Shown: positions 40,794 to 49,734, numbered from the stretch's first letter. The stretch is DNA of 59,608 bases from Sulfuricella denitrificans (GCA_002632355.1 NSJJ01000019.1:1-59608), one strand, 5' to 3'. Numbers and translations: made by a program. Notes: generated by a model not told the origin, from the letters alone.

Positions 40794-42145
40794 ACGTAAA
40801 AAAATTCCGCGCCGCCAACACCCGTGAGGCATTGCGTCAGGTCAGGGATGCCCTGGGCGCGGATGCCATCATTCTCTCCAACCGTTCCGTTGACGGCATG
40901 ATCGAGATCATGGCGGTGGCCAACATGGATGTGGCCTCCCTTGCAACGCCGGCGCTGGCTTCGGCTCCGGTGATCAGTCAGCCGCGCAGGCCGCAATACC
41001 AGGAACGTATTCAGGAACCGCGCCTGAGCCCAACGCCCGTTCGCGAAGAGGCGCGTCCGGTCGGGAGGGAAGATATCAGCGTACTCCAGCGCATCCGTCA
41101 GGAAGCCATGCTGGATGCCGTTTCCCCGGCTTCATCCAGACAACCCGCGCCGTCACCGGCTGCACCCAATCCCATGGATGGCGTGGTGCAGGAAATGATG
41201 CATGAAATCCGCTCCCTGCGCGGCATGCTGGAAGGACAACTGGCCGGCCTGGCGTGGGGCGAATTGCAGCGTAGCGATCCGGTCAAGGTGGAAGTGCTGC
41301 GCCATATGCTGGCAGTGGGGTTCAGCCCCGCGCTTTCGCGCCAGTTGCTGGAGAAACTGCCGCCCGGCGGCGATTTCAATCGCGGCATGAAGTGGGTCAA
41401 GGCGGCGCTCGTGCACAATCTGCGCGTGGTCAAGGAAGGTGACGACATTATCGACCGTGGCGGCGTCTATGCCCTGGTCGGCCCTACCGGTGTTGGCAAG
41501 ACCACGACCGTGGCCAAACTCGCAGCGCGCTGCCGGCTCAAGCATGGCGCCAACAAACTGGCGCTGCTGACGACCGACAGCTACCGGATTGGCGCGCACG
41601 AGCAGTTGCGGATTTATGGAAAAATTCTTGGCGTGCCGGTGTATGCAGTCAAGGATGAGGCGGATTTGCAGTTCACGTTGGCCGATCTGCAGAACAAGCA
41701 TCTGGTCCTGATCGATACCGTCGGCATGAGTCAACGCGATCGCCGCCTGGAAGAGCAGGTGGCCCTGCTGACCAGTGGTGGCCGTAGCGTCAAACGCCTG
41801 CTCCTGATCGGCGCGAACGCCCAGGGCAGCACGCTGGAAGATGTGGTTCGTGCCTATAAAGGGTCAGGAGTGGATGGCTGCATTCTGACCAAGGTGGATG
41901 AAGCCATCAGCTTCGGCGGGGCGCTCGATGTCATTATCCGTCACCAGCTACCGCTACATTACATCACCAACGGCCAGCGCGTGCCGGAAGACTTGCATCT
42001 GGCAAAGGCTACGTATCTGGTAGACCGGGCATTCCGCCCGCCTGAAACACATGCTTCGTTCAGCCTCGAAGAAGGCGAGTTCCCTCTTGTGATGGCTGGC
42101 GTCAGCGATGACGGCGCTTCAGGCGCGGGGACGCTGCGTGGCTGA
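40790..42145 (+). CDS. flhF: Flagellar placement GTPase FlhF
   Basis: The 451-residue SRP-type GTPase sets the position of polar flagella. It has an N-terminal B domain with a low-complexity stretch, the P-loop [18 protein letters not shown] near residue 230, LIDTVGMSQRD and TKVDEAISFG. The C-terminal NG domains match the FlhF length. It overlaps both neighbours by a few bases. Confidence 0.97.
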   Translation: MNVKKFRAANTREALRQVRDALGADAIILSNRSVDGMIEIMAVANMDVASLATPALASAPVISQPRRPQYQERIQEPRLSPTPVREEARPVGREDISVLQRIRQEAMLDAVSPASSRQPAPSPAAPNPMDGVVQEMMHEIRSLRGMLEGQLAGLAWGELQRSDPVKVEVLRHMLAVGFSPALSRQLLEKLPPGGDFNRGMKWVKAALVHNLRVVKEGDDIIDRGGVYALVGPTGVGKTTTVAKLAARCRLKHGANKLALLTTDSYRIGAHEQLRIYGKILGVPVYAVKDEADLQFTLADLQNKHLVLIDTVGMSQRDRRLEEQVALLTSGGRSVKRLLLIGANAQGSTLEDVVRAYKGSGVDGCILTKVDEAISFGGALDVIIRHQLPLHYITNGQRVPEDLHLAKATYLVDRAFRPPETHASFSLEEGEFPLVMAGVSDDGASGAGTLRG

Positions 42146-43034
42146 TGTCGCTCAGGATCAGGCTGCGGGATTGCGCCGGCTGCTGTCGGGCGATTTCGTG
42201 AGAATAGTGACGCTTGCCAGCGGCCGGCGCGGTGTGGGCAAAACCACGGCATTGATCAACCTGGCGGCTGCGCTGGCCAAGCGTGGCAAGCAGGTGATGG
42301 TGCTGGATGAACATCAGGGCGCGCATAGCGTGGTCGGCATGCTGGGGCTCACACCCTGTTACGACCTGAGTCATGTCGTGAGGCGCGAACGCAGTCTGGA
42401 ACAGGTCCTGCTGACGGGTCCGGAAGGCATTACGGTGGTTCCCGCCGGCAAGGGTGTAGAGTCCCTTGCCGCCCTGGGCGTCGAGGATCAGGCGTCGCTG
42501 GTGCAATCATTCGGTCAGCTTTCGCAACCCGTAGATGTGGTGCTGGTCGACGCTGTTGCGGGGGTCGCGAGCCATGTTCTTCCGCTCAGCCTGGCGGCGC
42601 AGGAACTGGTGCTGGTGGTGGACCCTCAGCCAGCCTCGATGACCGACGCCTATGCCCTGATCAAGGTACTCAACCAGGGGTTTGCGCGTCGCAGTTTTCA
42701 TATTATCGTGAACCGCGTGTCCGGCACTGAAGAAGGAGAGGCCGTGTTCAGGAAGGTCGCAACAGTGGCGAGCCGCTTTCTCAAGGTGAGGCTGGATTAC
42801 ATGGGATGTGTACCGCGCGACGATAAACTTCACCGCGCGACTCAACTGGGACGTTCGGTCGTGGATGCTTTTCCGGCAACAGCAGCGGCGCAGACGTTTC
42901 GCGACCTGGCAGAGGCGATGGATCAGTGGCCTCATCCTGAGGGCGAGGAGGGGCAACTGGAAGCTTTCATGCAGCGCCTGATCCAGACCAGTCGCGCCAC
43001 GGCAGGGGAATCCGGCCTGCAGGGGCGGATGTGA
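42138..43034 (+). CDS. flhG: Flagellar number regulator FlhG (FleN), MinD-like ATPase
   Basis: The 298-residue protein has the deviant Walker A SGRRGVGKTTALINLA and the MinD-like VVLVDAVAGVA. FlhG limits flagellar number with FlhF, and in Pseudomonas it also restrains the sigma54 activator FleQ. The GTG at 42138 was preferred (eight-base overlap with flhF) over an ATG at 42108 that lies further inside flhF. Its presence beside flhF suggests polar flagellation. Confidence 0.93.
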   Translation: MADVAQDQAAGLRRLLSGDFVRIVTLASGRRGVGKTTALINLAAALAKRGKQVMVLDEHQGAHSVVGMLGLTPCYDLSHVVRRERSLEQVLLTGPEGITVVPAGKGVESLAALGVEDQASLVQSFGQLSQPVDVVLVDAVAGVASHVLPLSLAAQELVLVVDPQPASMTDAYALIKVLNQGFARRSFHIIVNRVSGTEEGEAVFRKVATVASRFLKVRLDYMGCVPRDDKLHRATQLGRSVVDAFPATAAAQTFRDLAEAMDQWPHPEGEEGQLEAFMQRLIQTSRATAGESGLQGRM

Positions 43035-43765
43035 GCGTCAGCATGTACCAGGCGAACGGCAAGCTGCAGAGCAACGAGCAATATGTGGCGCAGTATGCGC
43101 CGCTGGTCAAGCGAATTGCCCATCATCTGGTGGCGAAGCTGCCATCGAGCGTTCAGGTGGATGATCTGATCCAGGCTGGTCTGATTGGCTTGCTGGATGC
43201 AGTAGGGCACTATGACCCTTCTCAGGGGGCTCAGTTCGAGACTTATGCCAGCCAGCGTATCCGCGGGGCCATGCTGGACGAGTTGCGCGAGGCCGACTGG
43301 GCGCCGCGTTCGGCACGCAAGAACATGCGCGTCATCGAAGCTGCTGTCAGCAAACTCGAACAAAGGCTGGGACGCGCTCCCGGCGAGCAGGAACTGGCAA
43401 AAGAATTGCAGGTTCCGCTGGATGAGTACCATCAGATGCTGCAGGAGGCGCGTGGCCACCAGTTGGTACACTACGAAGATTTTTACTCTGATGGCGATGA
43501 TGATTTTTTTGAGCGCCACGCGGCAGACGAGCGGCCCGATCCTCTGGCGCAGATCGAGGACGGAAGCTTCCGTGCCGCGCTGGTGGAAGCAATCAAACAG
43601 CTGCCGGAAAGGGAACAATTGATGATGAGTCTGTATTACGAAGAGGAGCTGAATTTGAAGGAGATCGGTGCGGTGCTGGGGGTGACCGAATCCCGCGTCA
43701 GCCAGCTTCATAGTCAGGCTGTGGCACGCCTGCGAGGCCGGCTCAAGGACTGGTTGAACCACTGA
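43031..43765 (+). CDS. fliA: Flagellar sigma factor sigma28
   Basis: The 244-residue sigma factor has region 2 (YAPLVKRIAHHLVAKLP, DDLIQAGLIGLLDA), region 3 (RAPGEQELAKELQV) and region 4 (LPEREQLMMSLYYEEELNLKEIGAVLGVTESRVSQLHS split as such). It directs late flagellar genes, and sites of its type are visible before flgM and flgK. The GTG at 43031 overlaps the flhG stop (GTGA); an ATG at 43043 is a possible alternative. Confidence 0.97.
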   Translation: MSVSMYQANGKLQSNEQYVAQYAPLVKRIAHHLVAKLPSSVQVDDLIQAGLIGLLDAVGHYDPSQGAQFETYASQRIRGAMLDELREADWAPRSARKNMRVIEAAVSKLEQRLGRAPGEQELAKELQVPLDEYHQMLQEARGHQLVHYEDFYSDGDDDFFERHAADERPDPLAQIEDGSFRAALVEAIKQLPEREQLMMSLYYEEELNLKEIGAVLGVTESRVSQLHSQAVARLRGRLKDWLNH

Positions 43766-44517
43766 TGCGCGGCGGTGTGGATCTGATCAGTATTGCCGGT
43801 CTGCTGCTGGCATTGACTGCCATTGTCGGCGGACAGATTCTGGAAGGGGGACATGTTGGTTCCCTGCTTCAGATCACGGCATTCTTCATCGTAATTGGCG
43901 GCACCATGGGCGCGGTCATGCTGCAGAGTTCGTTGCCGGTTTTCCTCAATGGCATGAGGCTGCTCAAATGGGTATTCGTGCCGCCACAGGTGCACCCGGC
44001 TCAACTGATCGAGGAAATACTCCACTGGAGCAGTATCGCCCGCAAGGGAGGCTTGCTGGCGCTGGAGCCGCTGATCGACGACCTCTCCGACCCATTCAAG
44101 CGCAAAGGGCTGCAGATGCTGGTTGATGGCGCCGAGCCGGACAAGATCCGTGAAGCCCTGGAGGTGGAAATCAATACCTACGAGGAACACCAGCGCCAGG
44201 CTGCCAAGGTGTGGGAATCGGCCGGCGGCTATGCGCCCACCATCGGGATTCTGGGCGCGGTGATGGGGCTGATTCACGTGATGGAGAACCTGTCCGACCC
44301 GTCCAAACTGGGCGGGGGCATCGCCGTGGCATTCGTTGCCACCATTTACGGCGTAGGCTCGGCCAACATGCTGTTCCTCCCTGTCGCCAACAAGCTCAAG
44401 GTGCTGATCGGGCATCAGGTGACGTTGCGGGAGTTGCTGATAGAAGGGCTGGGCTCGATCGCCAATGGTGAAAACCCACGCATTATTGAAACCAAGCTTC
44501 AGGGCTATATTGTGTAA
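43765..44517 (+). CDS. motC: Flagellar stator protein MotC (MotA family)
   Basis: The 250-residue protein has four membrane segments with LLLALTAIVGGQILEGG and the PTIGILGAVMGLIHVM segment of the ion channel. Charged residues of the torque-generating loop lie in the middle. The MotC form (adjacent to fliA and motD) matches the second stator set of Pseudomonas. Start shares a base with the fliA stop (TGATG). Confidence 0.93.
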   Translation: MRGGVDLISIAGLLLALTAIVGGQILEGGHVGSLLQITAFFIVIGGTMGAVMLQSSLPVFLNGMRLLKWVFVPPQVHPAQLIEEILHWSSIARKGGLLALEPLIDDLSDPFKRKGLQMLVDGAEPDKIREALEVEINTYEEHQRQAAKVWESAGGYAPTIGILGAVMGLIHVMENLSDPSKLGGGIAVAFVATIYGVGSANMLFLPVANKLKVLIGHQVTLRELLIEGLGSIANGENPRIIETKLQGYIV

Positions 44518-44523
44518 CCGCAC

Positions 44524-45309
44524 ATGGCGCGCAAGAAAAAACCTGAAGAACACGAAAATCATGAGCGCTGGCTGGTTTCCTACGCCGACTTCATCACGCT
44601 GCTGTTTGCGTTTTTTGTTGTGATGTATGCCATTTCCTCGCTCAACGAGGGAAAATACAGGGTTCTCAGCGATTCGCTCGTCGATGCCTTCAAACGTGCG
44701 CCCAGCAGCCCGGAAGTCATCAAGTTGAACAGTGAAACACCTTCACTGTCCCCGACCGGGAGGCCCAATGTCATCATTCAGCGTGTTCCGGTTAAGAGTG
44801 ATCCGGCGCAGGAAGTCAAGCGCAAGAAGCAGGAAGAAAACATGAAAGGGATCGCCAGCGACATCCTCAAGGTGATGGAGCCGCTGGTTAAGGAAGGCCA
44901 GGTTCGTGTCACACAGGGACCGCTTGGCGTCTCGATTGAAATCAATGCCAGTGTGCTATTCGCTCCCGGTCAGGCATTACTGGAAAAACAATCCACCCAG
45001 GTTTTGAGCGCAGTGGCCCAGGTGGTGGCAATGGTGCCCAATGCGGTGCAGATCGAAGGGCATACGGACAATATCCCGATTTCCACGCCCGGCTACCCTT
45101 CCAACTGGGAACTTTCGACTGCGCGCGCCAGCAGCGTGGTGCGTCTGTTCATCGAGAATGGCGTCGATCCTGCGCGACTGATGGCTGTTGGCTATGCTGA
45201 CCAGCGTCCGGTGGAGCCCAATGACACCAATGCGGGTAGAACGCGCAACCGGCGCGTGACGGTCATGATAGAGCCGGATGTCAAAGTGCAAACCAAGGTG
45301 CTTCAGTAG
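44524..45309 (+). CDS. motD: Flagellar stator protein MotD (MotB family)
   Basis: The 261-residue protein has one membrane helix with the ion-carrying aspartate in VSYADFITLLFAFFVVMYA. A C-terminal OmpA-like domain anchors it to peptidoglycan (EGHTDNIPISTPGYPSNWEL, AVGYADQRPVEPN). It forms the stator with MotC and is the last gene of this block. The sequence is compatible with proton use. Confidence 0.94.
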   Translation: MARKKKPEEHENHERWLVSYADFITLLFAFFVVMYAISSLNEGKYRVLSDSLVDAFKRAPSSPEVIKLNSETPSLSPTGRPNVIIQRVPVKSDPAQEVKRKKQEENMKGIASDILKVMEPLVKEGQVRVTQGPLGVSIEINASVLFAPGQALLEKQSTQVLSAVAQVVAMVPNAVQIEGHTDNIPISTPGYPSNWELSTARASSVVRLFIENGVDPARLMAVGYADQRPVEPNDTNAGRTRNRRVTVMIEPDVKVQTKVLQ

Positions 45310-45324
45310 TTTACTGATGGACTG

Positions 45325-45807
45325 TCAGGCTTTGTCGAGGCGACGTCCGCTTGCTGCGCCGCTGATCTGTCCATTGGGTCCGTACAAACTGGCACTCGGG
45401 TTGGCTGCGCTCTGAAGCACTGAAAGGGTTTGCTGGTTGTGACGCAGACGGGTATCGATCAGGATGCCATTGCTGCGATTGATCTGGTCGACTTCACGGG
45501 CCAGATCAAGCAACTTGTTCCACCTGTCTCGCGTGGCGGTTTGGACTTTAGCGGCGTCAAGATAGGCGGAAATGCCGGAGGCGTTGTTTTCGTAGCCGGC
45601 TGCAGTGATGAGGCGAATGCGCTGGGTGCTGAGTCCGGTCAGCTTTTCAATCAGATCGGATTTGCTTGCTGAAAGCTGCAACAGCAGGTCTACATCGCCC
45701 TTGATCAGGGCGCCCTGCTCCTGCTTGAGCAGGTGGTGAAATTCCTGAAAGCCACTGTACTCCGCCTCGATCAGGCCGGCAAAGGTGGCGCCTGGGTTCT
45801 GGTCCAA
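45325..45807 (-). CDS. flgN: Flagellar hook-filament chaperone FlgN
   Basis: The 160-residue, largely helical protein fits FlgN by length, context, and the pattern EFHHLLKQEQGALIKGDVD. FlgN keeps FlgK and FlgL soluble and delivers them to the export gate. The TTG start at 45807 lies just after the flgM stop, so flgM and flgN are translated together. It is convergent to motD. Confidence 0.88.
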   Translation of the reverse strand: MDQNPGATFAGLIEAEYSGFQEFHHLLKQEQGALIKGDVDLLLQLSASKSDLIEKLTGLSTQRIRLITAAGYENNASGISAYLDAAKVQTATRDRWNKLLDLAREVDQINRSNGILIDTRLRHNQQTLSVLQSAANPSASLYGPNGQISGAASGRRLDKA

Positions 45808-45808
45808 A

Positions 45809-46117
45809 TCAGGCCTTATGGCTTGTCAGCAATTCTTTGACGGAGTTCAGCAGACCGTCGGCAATTTTTTCCGGATTGATTTTGAAACGACCCTCGGAGA
45901 TGGCCTGTTTGATGGCTTCCACTTTGGCAGTATCCACGGGCTGGGCTTCCCCTGTTCCACCGCTCAAAGCCTGAAGCTGGCTTGAGGAAGTCAGGTTTAC
46001 CCTTGCTGCACTGTCCGCTTTGGTATTTTCCTGAGTGCCCGTGGACTTGTTGCGCACGGTCTTGCTCTCGCCGCTTGCGGTAGCAATGGTCTTGCTGATT
46101 GAGCTGTCAATTTTCAC
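45809..46117 (-). CDS. flgM: Anti-sigma28 factor FlgM
   Basis: The 102-residue, low-complexity protein has a disordered N-terminal half and a C-terminal FliA-binding half (VEAIKQAISEGRFKINPEKI). FlgM holds FliA until the hook is complete, then is exported. It sits between flgN and flgA. Both a sigma28 and a sigma54 promoter can be read upstream. Confidence 0.93.
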   Translation of the reverse strand: MKIDSSISKTIATASGESKTVRNKSTGTQENTKADSAARVNLTSSSQLQALSGGTGEAQPVDTAKVEAIKQAISEGRFKINPEKIADGLLNSVKELLTSHKA

Positions 46118-46168
46118 GATATATCCTTTGCGCTGATCCTGAGTGTTCAGGCAATCCTGTCATATGTC

Positions 46169-46195
46169 ATAGCGGCATGCGTGAAAGAAACTTTA
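46169..46195 (-). promoter_or_regulatory. Sigma28 (FliA) promoter of flgMN
   Basis: On the minus strand TAAAGTTT (46195-46188) and GCCGCTAT (46176-46169) are 11 bases apart. This fits TAAAGTTT-N11-GCCGATAA almost exactly. Transcription would begin about 45 bases before flgM. Confidence 0.85.
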
Positions 46196-46228
46196 GCGGC
46201 ATCCGGGAAATTTTTCTCGCCACAGTAT

Positions 46229-46244
46229 AGCTAAAGAAGTGCCA
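46229..46244 (-). promoter_or_regulatory. Sigma54 (RpoN) promoter of flgMN
   Basis: TGGCACTTCTTTAGCT on the minus strand has GG and GC ten bases apart, fitting TGGCACG-N4-TTGCW. It lies upstream of the sigma28 site and shares bases with the flgA-end hairpin. Confidence 0.65.
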
Positions 46245-46274
46245 TTCTGAAATCCTGTTTCAGAATGGCACTTC
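46236..46274 (-). terminator. Long hairpin across the flgA stop codon
   Basis: A 17-bp perfect stem with a 5-base loop (46253-46257) covers the last flgA codons and stop. CTTTA follows it on the minus strand. It may end or protect the flgA transcript, separating it from flgMN. Confidence 0.65.
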
Positions 46275-46952
46275 CACGATACCGCCTTCCCGCGCAGTGC
46301 CCTTGATGACCTGCCCCGAGCCGCTACGCACCGAGACGATCTGGCCTGCCGCTGCGTTGGTCAGCGCCTTGCCTTCCGCATTGACCTGGAAGCCCTGGCC
46401 CCGGGCAAGGATTTTTACACTCTGCCCCTGCTGAATCACATAGGCTGCACGCAGCATGTCGATACGCAGCGGATATCCGGCGGCCACGCTAATGGTGGCG
46501 GTTTTCCCCAAAGCCTGCCTGGGATCGGTAATGACGCCGGACGCAAACTGGGTGACATCTTCGCTTCTTGACATGATGTCCGCTTCGGTAAGTGTATGGC
46601 CCGAGTTGAAGGGGCGGGCGGCGAACACGACTTCGCTGGTGATGCTGACACTGACCGGAATATATACCGTCCAGGGCGAAGGGACGTTGCACCGGGCGCC
46701 AATACTGCTGTTGCCCCACAGTCGGGTTCCGGCGGGAATGAAAAATTCCATGGACTGGCAAACGGGCAGTCTCAACCGGGGATCCAGTGGCGTGGCAGTG
46801 ACAGAGACAGTGCCGGGCTGTGCTGTACTTTGTTGTTTTGCGTACTGGATGGCGCCATTCCGGATGGATTCGAGATCCTGCCACTGAGAGCTGGCAAACG
46901 AGGAGAAGGAGAGAAGCAGGAGCAGAAAAAAAGACGAAACGTATGTCGGCAT
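46260..46952 (-). CDS. flgA: P-ring assembly chaperone FlgA
   Basis: The 230-residue periplasmic protein has a signal sequence (MPTYVSSFFLLLLLSFSSFAS) and a C-terminal SAF-like domain (ARPFNSGHTLTEADI, GQSVKILARGQGFQVN, AREGGIVEVPF). FlgA helps FlgI form the P ring. It is divergent from the GGDEF gene and leads toward flgMN, as in many beta- and gammaproteobacteria. Confidence 0.95.
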   Translation of the reverse strand: MPTYVSSFFLLLLLSFSSFASSQWQDLESIRNGAIQYAKQQSTAQPGTVSVTATPLDPRLRLPVCQSMEFFIPAGTRLWGNSSIGARCNVPSPWTVYIPVSVSITSEVVFAARPFNSGHTLTEADIMSRSEDVTQFASGVITDPRQALGKTATISVAAGYPLRIDMLRAAYVIQQGQSVKILARGQGFQVNAEGKALTNAAAGQIVSVRSGSGQVIKGTAREGGIVEVPF

Positions 46953-46959
46953 GGCCTGA

Positions 46960-46989
46960 TTGTAACCGAAAAAGTGGGGGTGCTATACT
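46960..46989 (+). promoter_or_regulatory. Sigma70-type promoter of the GGDEF gene
   Basis: TTGTAA (46960-46965) and TATACT (46984-46989) are 18 bases apart, about 30 bases before the ATG at 47018. Confidence 0.55.
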
Positions 46990-47017
46990 GCTGCGGCGAA
47001 TCTCCACACGGCCAATA

Positions 47018-48694
47018 ATGATCATGCCTGCCTTTACCAATCCCACCGATATTGCCCGAGAAACCTTGAAAGCGCTGGCGGCAAGGCGGATTGCCCCGAA
47101 CCCTGAAAATTATCAGACCATCTATAACGAAATTGCGGGCATACCACCTACGGATAAGCAGGCTAAAGAAGGTCAGGTGTCGCCAAAGTCAGCGGCTCGG
47201 AGCGATGCCAATTGGGCTGAGTTGATCCGGGAACTGATCCGCCAGTGGGACCTCAAGCAGAGCGGGGTGACTGCATCGCGCAAGAAAGAAGGATTGGCGC
47301 GGGTGTTGAGCAATTTCGCCAAGGACTCTGCCGTGCTGCATACTAAATTGCAGGCGCTGGTTGGCTCGTGGGGCGAGAAGGTCGCCCAGGCGGGTGTGCC
47401 GGTCGACGGCGTCGAACCGGAGGCGGGGGTGCAACTTGGTCCGGCTGCCATTGCACCGGAGCCGGTGGCTGGTGTCGAGATTTCTCTTTCCGATGTGCCC
47501 GGTGCCTTGCGGGAAATGCTGGCGCAAACCATTCAGACTGGCGTGGCGCCACGTCTGTCGCAGTTTCCCGATCTGCGTGACGAGGCCATTCTGCTGGCCC
47601 AGCAGGCACGTGAAGCGCGCGATACACTGACGATCCAGGGCCTGGCAAAGAAACTCAAGCAGTTCTGGATCAAGCTGGAACTGCGCAACGATTCCGATGC
47701 TCAGGTGCTGGATGGGCTGGTTCGCCTGTTGAGACTGCTGGTCGATAATATCAGCGAATTGCTGCTGGATGACAAATGGCTGACCGGCCAGATTGCCGTG
47801 GTGCAGGACATCATTTCCCAGCCTCTGGATAGTCGCGTGCTGTATGACGCCGAGCGTAGTTTCAAGGAAGTGATATTCAAGCAGGGAAATTTGAAACACA
47901 GTCTGATGGAAGCCAGAACGACCATCAAGAACATGATGGCGACGTTTATCGACCGCATGTCGGAAATGTCGGCCAGTACCGGCGAGTATCACAGCAAGAT
48001 CGAAATCTATGCAGCAGAAATCAGCAAAACAGAGGATATCAACCAGCTTAACCAGATTCTGGGCAATCTGATGAAAGATACCCGCGGGATGCAGCTCGAC
48101 ATGATGCGCTCCCGCGATGAGCTGGAAAAGGCGCACCTGCAGGTCAAGGATGCCGAAGAAAAAATCCGCCAGCTTGAAACGGAACTGGATCATGTCAGCG
48201 AGCTGGTGCACGAAGATCATTTGACCGGCACGCTCAACCGGCGTGGCATGGAAGAAGCCTTCGGTCGTGAACTGTCGCGTGCGGATCGGTTGAACTCGCC
48301 GATGTGCGTTTCGCTGCTGGATATCGACCACTTCAAGCGCCTGAACGACACTTACGGCCACGATGCGGGAGATGATGCCCTGGTGCATCTGGTGCGGGTA
48401 ACCAAGGAGGCCTTGCGCCCTTCCGATGTGATCGCACGTTTCGGCGGCGAGGAATTCGTGATCATTCTTCCGGATACGGGCATGGATGAAGCGGTCAAGG
48501 TGATGACCCGGGTGCAGCGTCAACTCACCAAGAATTTCTTCATGCACGACAATCAGCGCCTGCTGATTACCTTCAGTGCCGGTGTGGCGCTGAGAGGGGC
48601 GGGAGAGGGCGCTGAATCCATGATCTCCCGTGCCGACCGGGCGCTTTATCAGGCCAAGGAATCGGGGCGCAACCGGGTGCTTCCCGCCGACTGA
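47018..48694 (+). CDS. Soluble diguanylate cyclase (GGEEF) with long N-terminal region
   Basis: The 558-residue protein has no membrane helix. Its first 380 residues form a helical region with likely coiled coils (about 330-395). The GGDEF domain is at the C-terminus with an intact GGEEF near residue 476 and RxxD (RPSD) five residues before it, so it should synthesise cyclic-di-GMP under product control. The ATG at 47018 (MIMPAFTNPTDIA) is near a promoter. It lies between flgA and flgB. The N-terminal region has no domain I can name. Confidence 0.9.
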   Translation: MIMPAFTNPTDIARETLKALAARRIAPNPENYQTIYNEIAGIPPTDKQAKEGQVSPKSAARSDANWAELIRELIRQWDLKQSGVTASRKKEGLARVLSNFAKDSAVLHTKLQALVGSWGEKVAQAGVPVDGVEPEAGVQLGPAAIAPEPVAGVEISLSDVPGALREMLAQTIQTGVAPRLSQFPDLRDEAILLAQQAREARDTLTIQGLAKKLKQFWIKLELRNDSDAQVLDGLVRLLRLLVDNISELLLDDKWLTGQIAVVQDIISQPLDSRVLYDAERSFKEVIFKQGNLKHSLMEARTTIKNMMATFIDRMSEMSASTGEYHSKIEIYAAEISKTEDINQLNQILGNLMKDTRGMQLDMMRSRDELEKAHLQVKDAEEKIRQLETELDHVSELVHEDHLTGTLNRRGMEEAFGRELSRADRLNSPMCVSLLDIDHFKRLNDTYGHDAGDDALVHLVRVTKEALRPSDVIARFGGEEFVIILPDTGMDEAVKVMTRVQRQLTKNFFMHDNQRLLITFSAGVALRGAGEGAESMISRADRALYQAKESGRNRVLPAD

Positions 48695-48730
48695 ATCTGT
48701 TTGCCGTTGCGGCAATTATTGCCGCCTGTC

Positions 48731-48845
48731 TGTGAAAGCTAAAGCCGCTTGGCTTTGCCTTCGCTGTGAAGTGTGAAGCGTGAAAGGCAGGGTTTTTGCA
48801 TTTCACGGCGCAGCGGCTTCACCTTTCACGGCGCAGCGGTTTCAC
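48731..48845. repeat. GTGAA/TTCAC-rich repeat upstream of flgB
   Basis: Direct copies of a 22-bp unit (TTTCACGGCGCAGCGG then cTTCAC or tTTCAC) lie at 48801-48822 and 48824-48845. Several GTGAA blocks on the other side (48732-48785) can pair with them. The gap between 48695 and 48920 holds no gene. A related block is found near 51716-51826. Confidence 0.7.
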
Positions 48846-48864
48846 TTTTTGCTTCCTGCCGTCC

Positions 48865-48880
48865 TGGCATGTTCCGTGCT
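48865..48880 (+). promoter_or_regulatory. Sigma54 (RpoN) promoter of the flgB operon
   Basis: TGGCATGTTCCGTGCT has GG (48866-48867) and GC (48878-48879) ten bases apart, the fixed spacing of the sigma54 -24/-12 type. Transcription would start near 48890, about 30 bases before flgB. Confidence 0.75.
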
Positions 48881-48919
48881 TAATGATCTCCACTGGCAGT
48901 GTTATTGGGGGTTGTGGTG

Positions 48920-49321
48920 ATGGTAAGCAGGATAGACGAAGAAATCGGATTCATGAGCAAGGCGCTCAATCTGCATGCGCATCGTCAGCAATTGCTGGCC
49001 GGAAATATCGCCAATGCCGACACGCCAGGTTACAAGGCGGTCGATATCAATTTTTCCCAGGCGCTGAAGGATGCTGTCGGCTCCAGTCAGCCAGTGGGTT
49101 TGAATACGTCTGCTCCCGGTCATCTGCAACCCCAGGGCGCCAACCCTTTCGGCGCAAAGACGCTTTACCGTCAACCCGCTCAGCCCAGCATTGATGGCAA
49201 TACGGTGGATATGGATGTAGAGCGTACCCAGTTCATCGATAACGCCATTCGCTATCAGTTCGCCCTGGATCGGGTCAGTGGCAAATTCAAGACCCTTGAA
49301 CTTGCATTGAGAGGTCAATAA
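48920..49321 (+). CDS. flgB: Flagellar proximal rod protein FlgB
   Basis: The 133-residue rod protein has the N-terminal rod signature [18 protein letters not shown] near residue 30 and the C-terminal helix. FlgB is the first rod piece on the MS ring. The ATG at 48920 ([11 protein letters not shown]) agrees with other FlgB proteins; an earlier start at 48899 was rejected. It begins the run flgB to flgL. Confidence 0.95.
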   Translation: MVSRIDEEIGFMSKALNLHAHRQQLLAGNIANADTPGYKAVDINFSQALKDAVGSSQPVGLNTSAPGHLQPQGANPFGAKTLYRQPAQPSIDGNTVDMDVERTQFIDNAIRYQFALDRVSGKFKTLELALRGQ

Positions 49322-49323
49322 TC

Positions 49324-49734
49324 ATGTCCCTGTTCAATCTGTTCGATATTTCCGGTTCGGCCATGACGGCGCAGTCGCAGCGCCTCAATGTGGTGGCGAG
49401 CAATCTGGCCAATGCCGATAGCGCCACCAGCGCCACCGGGCAGCCTTATCGTGCCAAGCAGGTGGTGTTCAGCGCCACCCCGCTGGGTGGCAATAATGGT
49501 GCTGCAGCCGGAGTGCGTGTAAGCAAAGTAATCGACGATCCGGCGCCGATGAAGCTGATGTATGACCCGAAAAATCCACTTGCCGATGCCAAGGGTTACG
49601 TCACCATGCCCAATGTCAATGCCGTGGAAGAAATGGTGAACATGATTTCAGCCTCGCGTTCCTATCAAAGCAACGCGGATGTGATGAATACAGCAAAAAC
49701 CCTGCTGCAGAAAACCCTGCAGCTGGGCCAATAA
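49324..49734 (+). CDS. flgC: Flagellar rod protein FlgC
   Basis: The 136-residue protein has the rod/hook N-terminal motif ([15 protein letters not shown]) and the C-terminal [18 protein letters not shown]. It is a proximal rod subunit. Two bases separate it from flgB, so they are cotranscribed. Confidence 0.97.
   Translation: MSLFNLFDISGSAMTAQSQRLNVVASNLANADSATSATGQPYRAKQVVFSATPLGGNNGAAAGVRVSKVIDDPAPMKLMYDPKNPLADAKGYVTMPNVNAVEEMVNMISASRSYQSNADVMNTAKTLLQKTLQLGQ

Noticed and set aside
48801-48845. Possible CRISPR-like repeat from two 22-bp copies
   Set aside because: Only two copies, one base apart, with no spacers.
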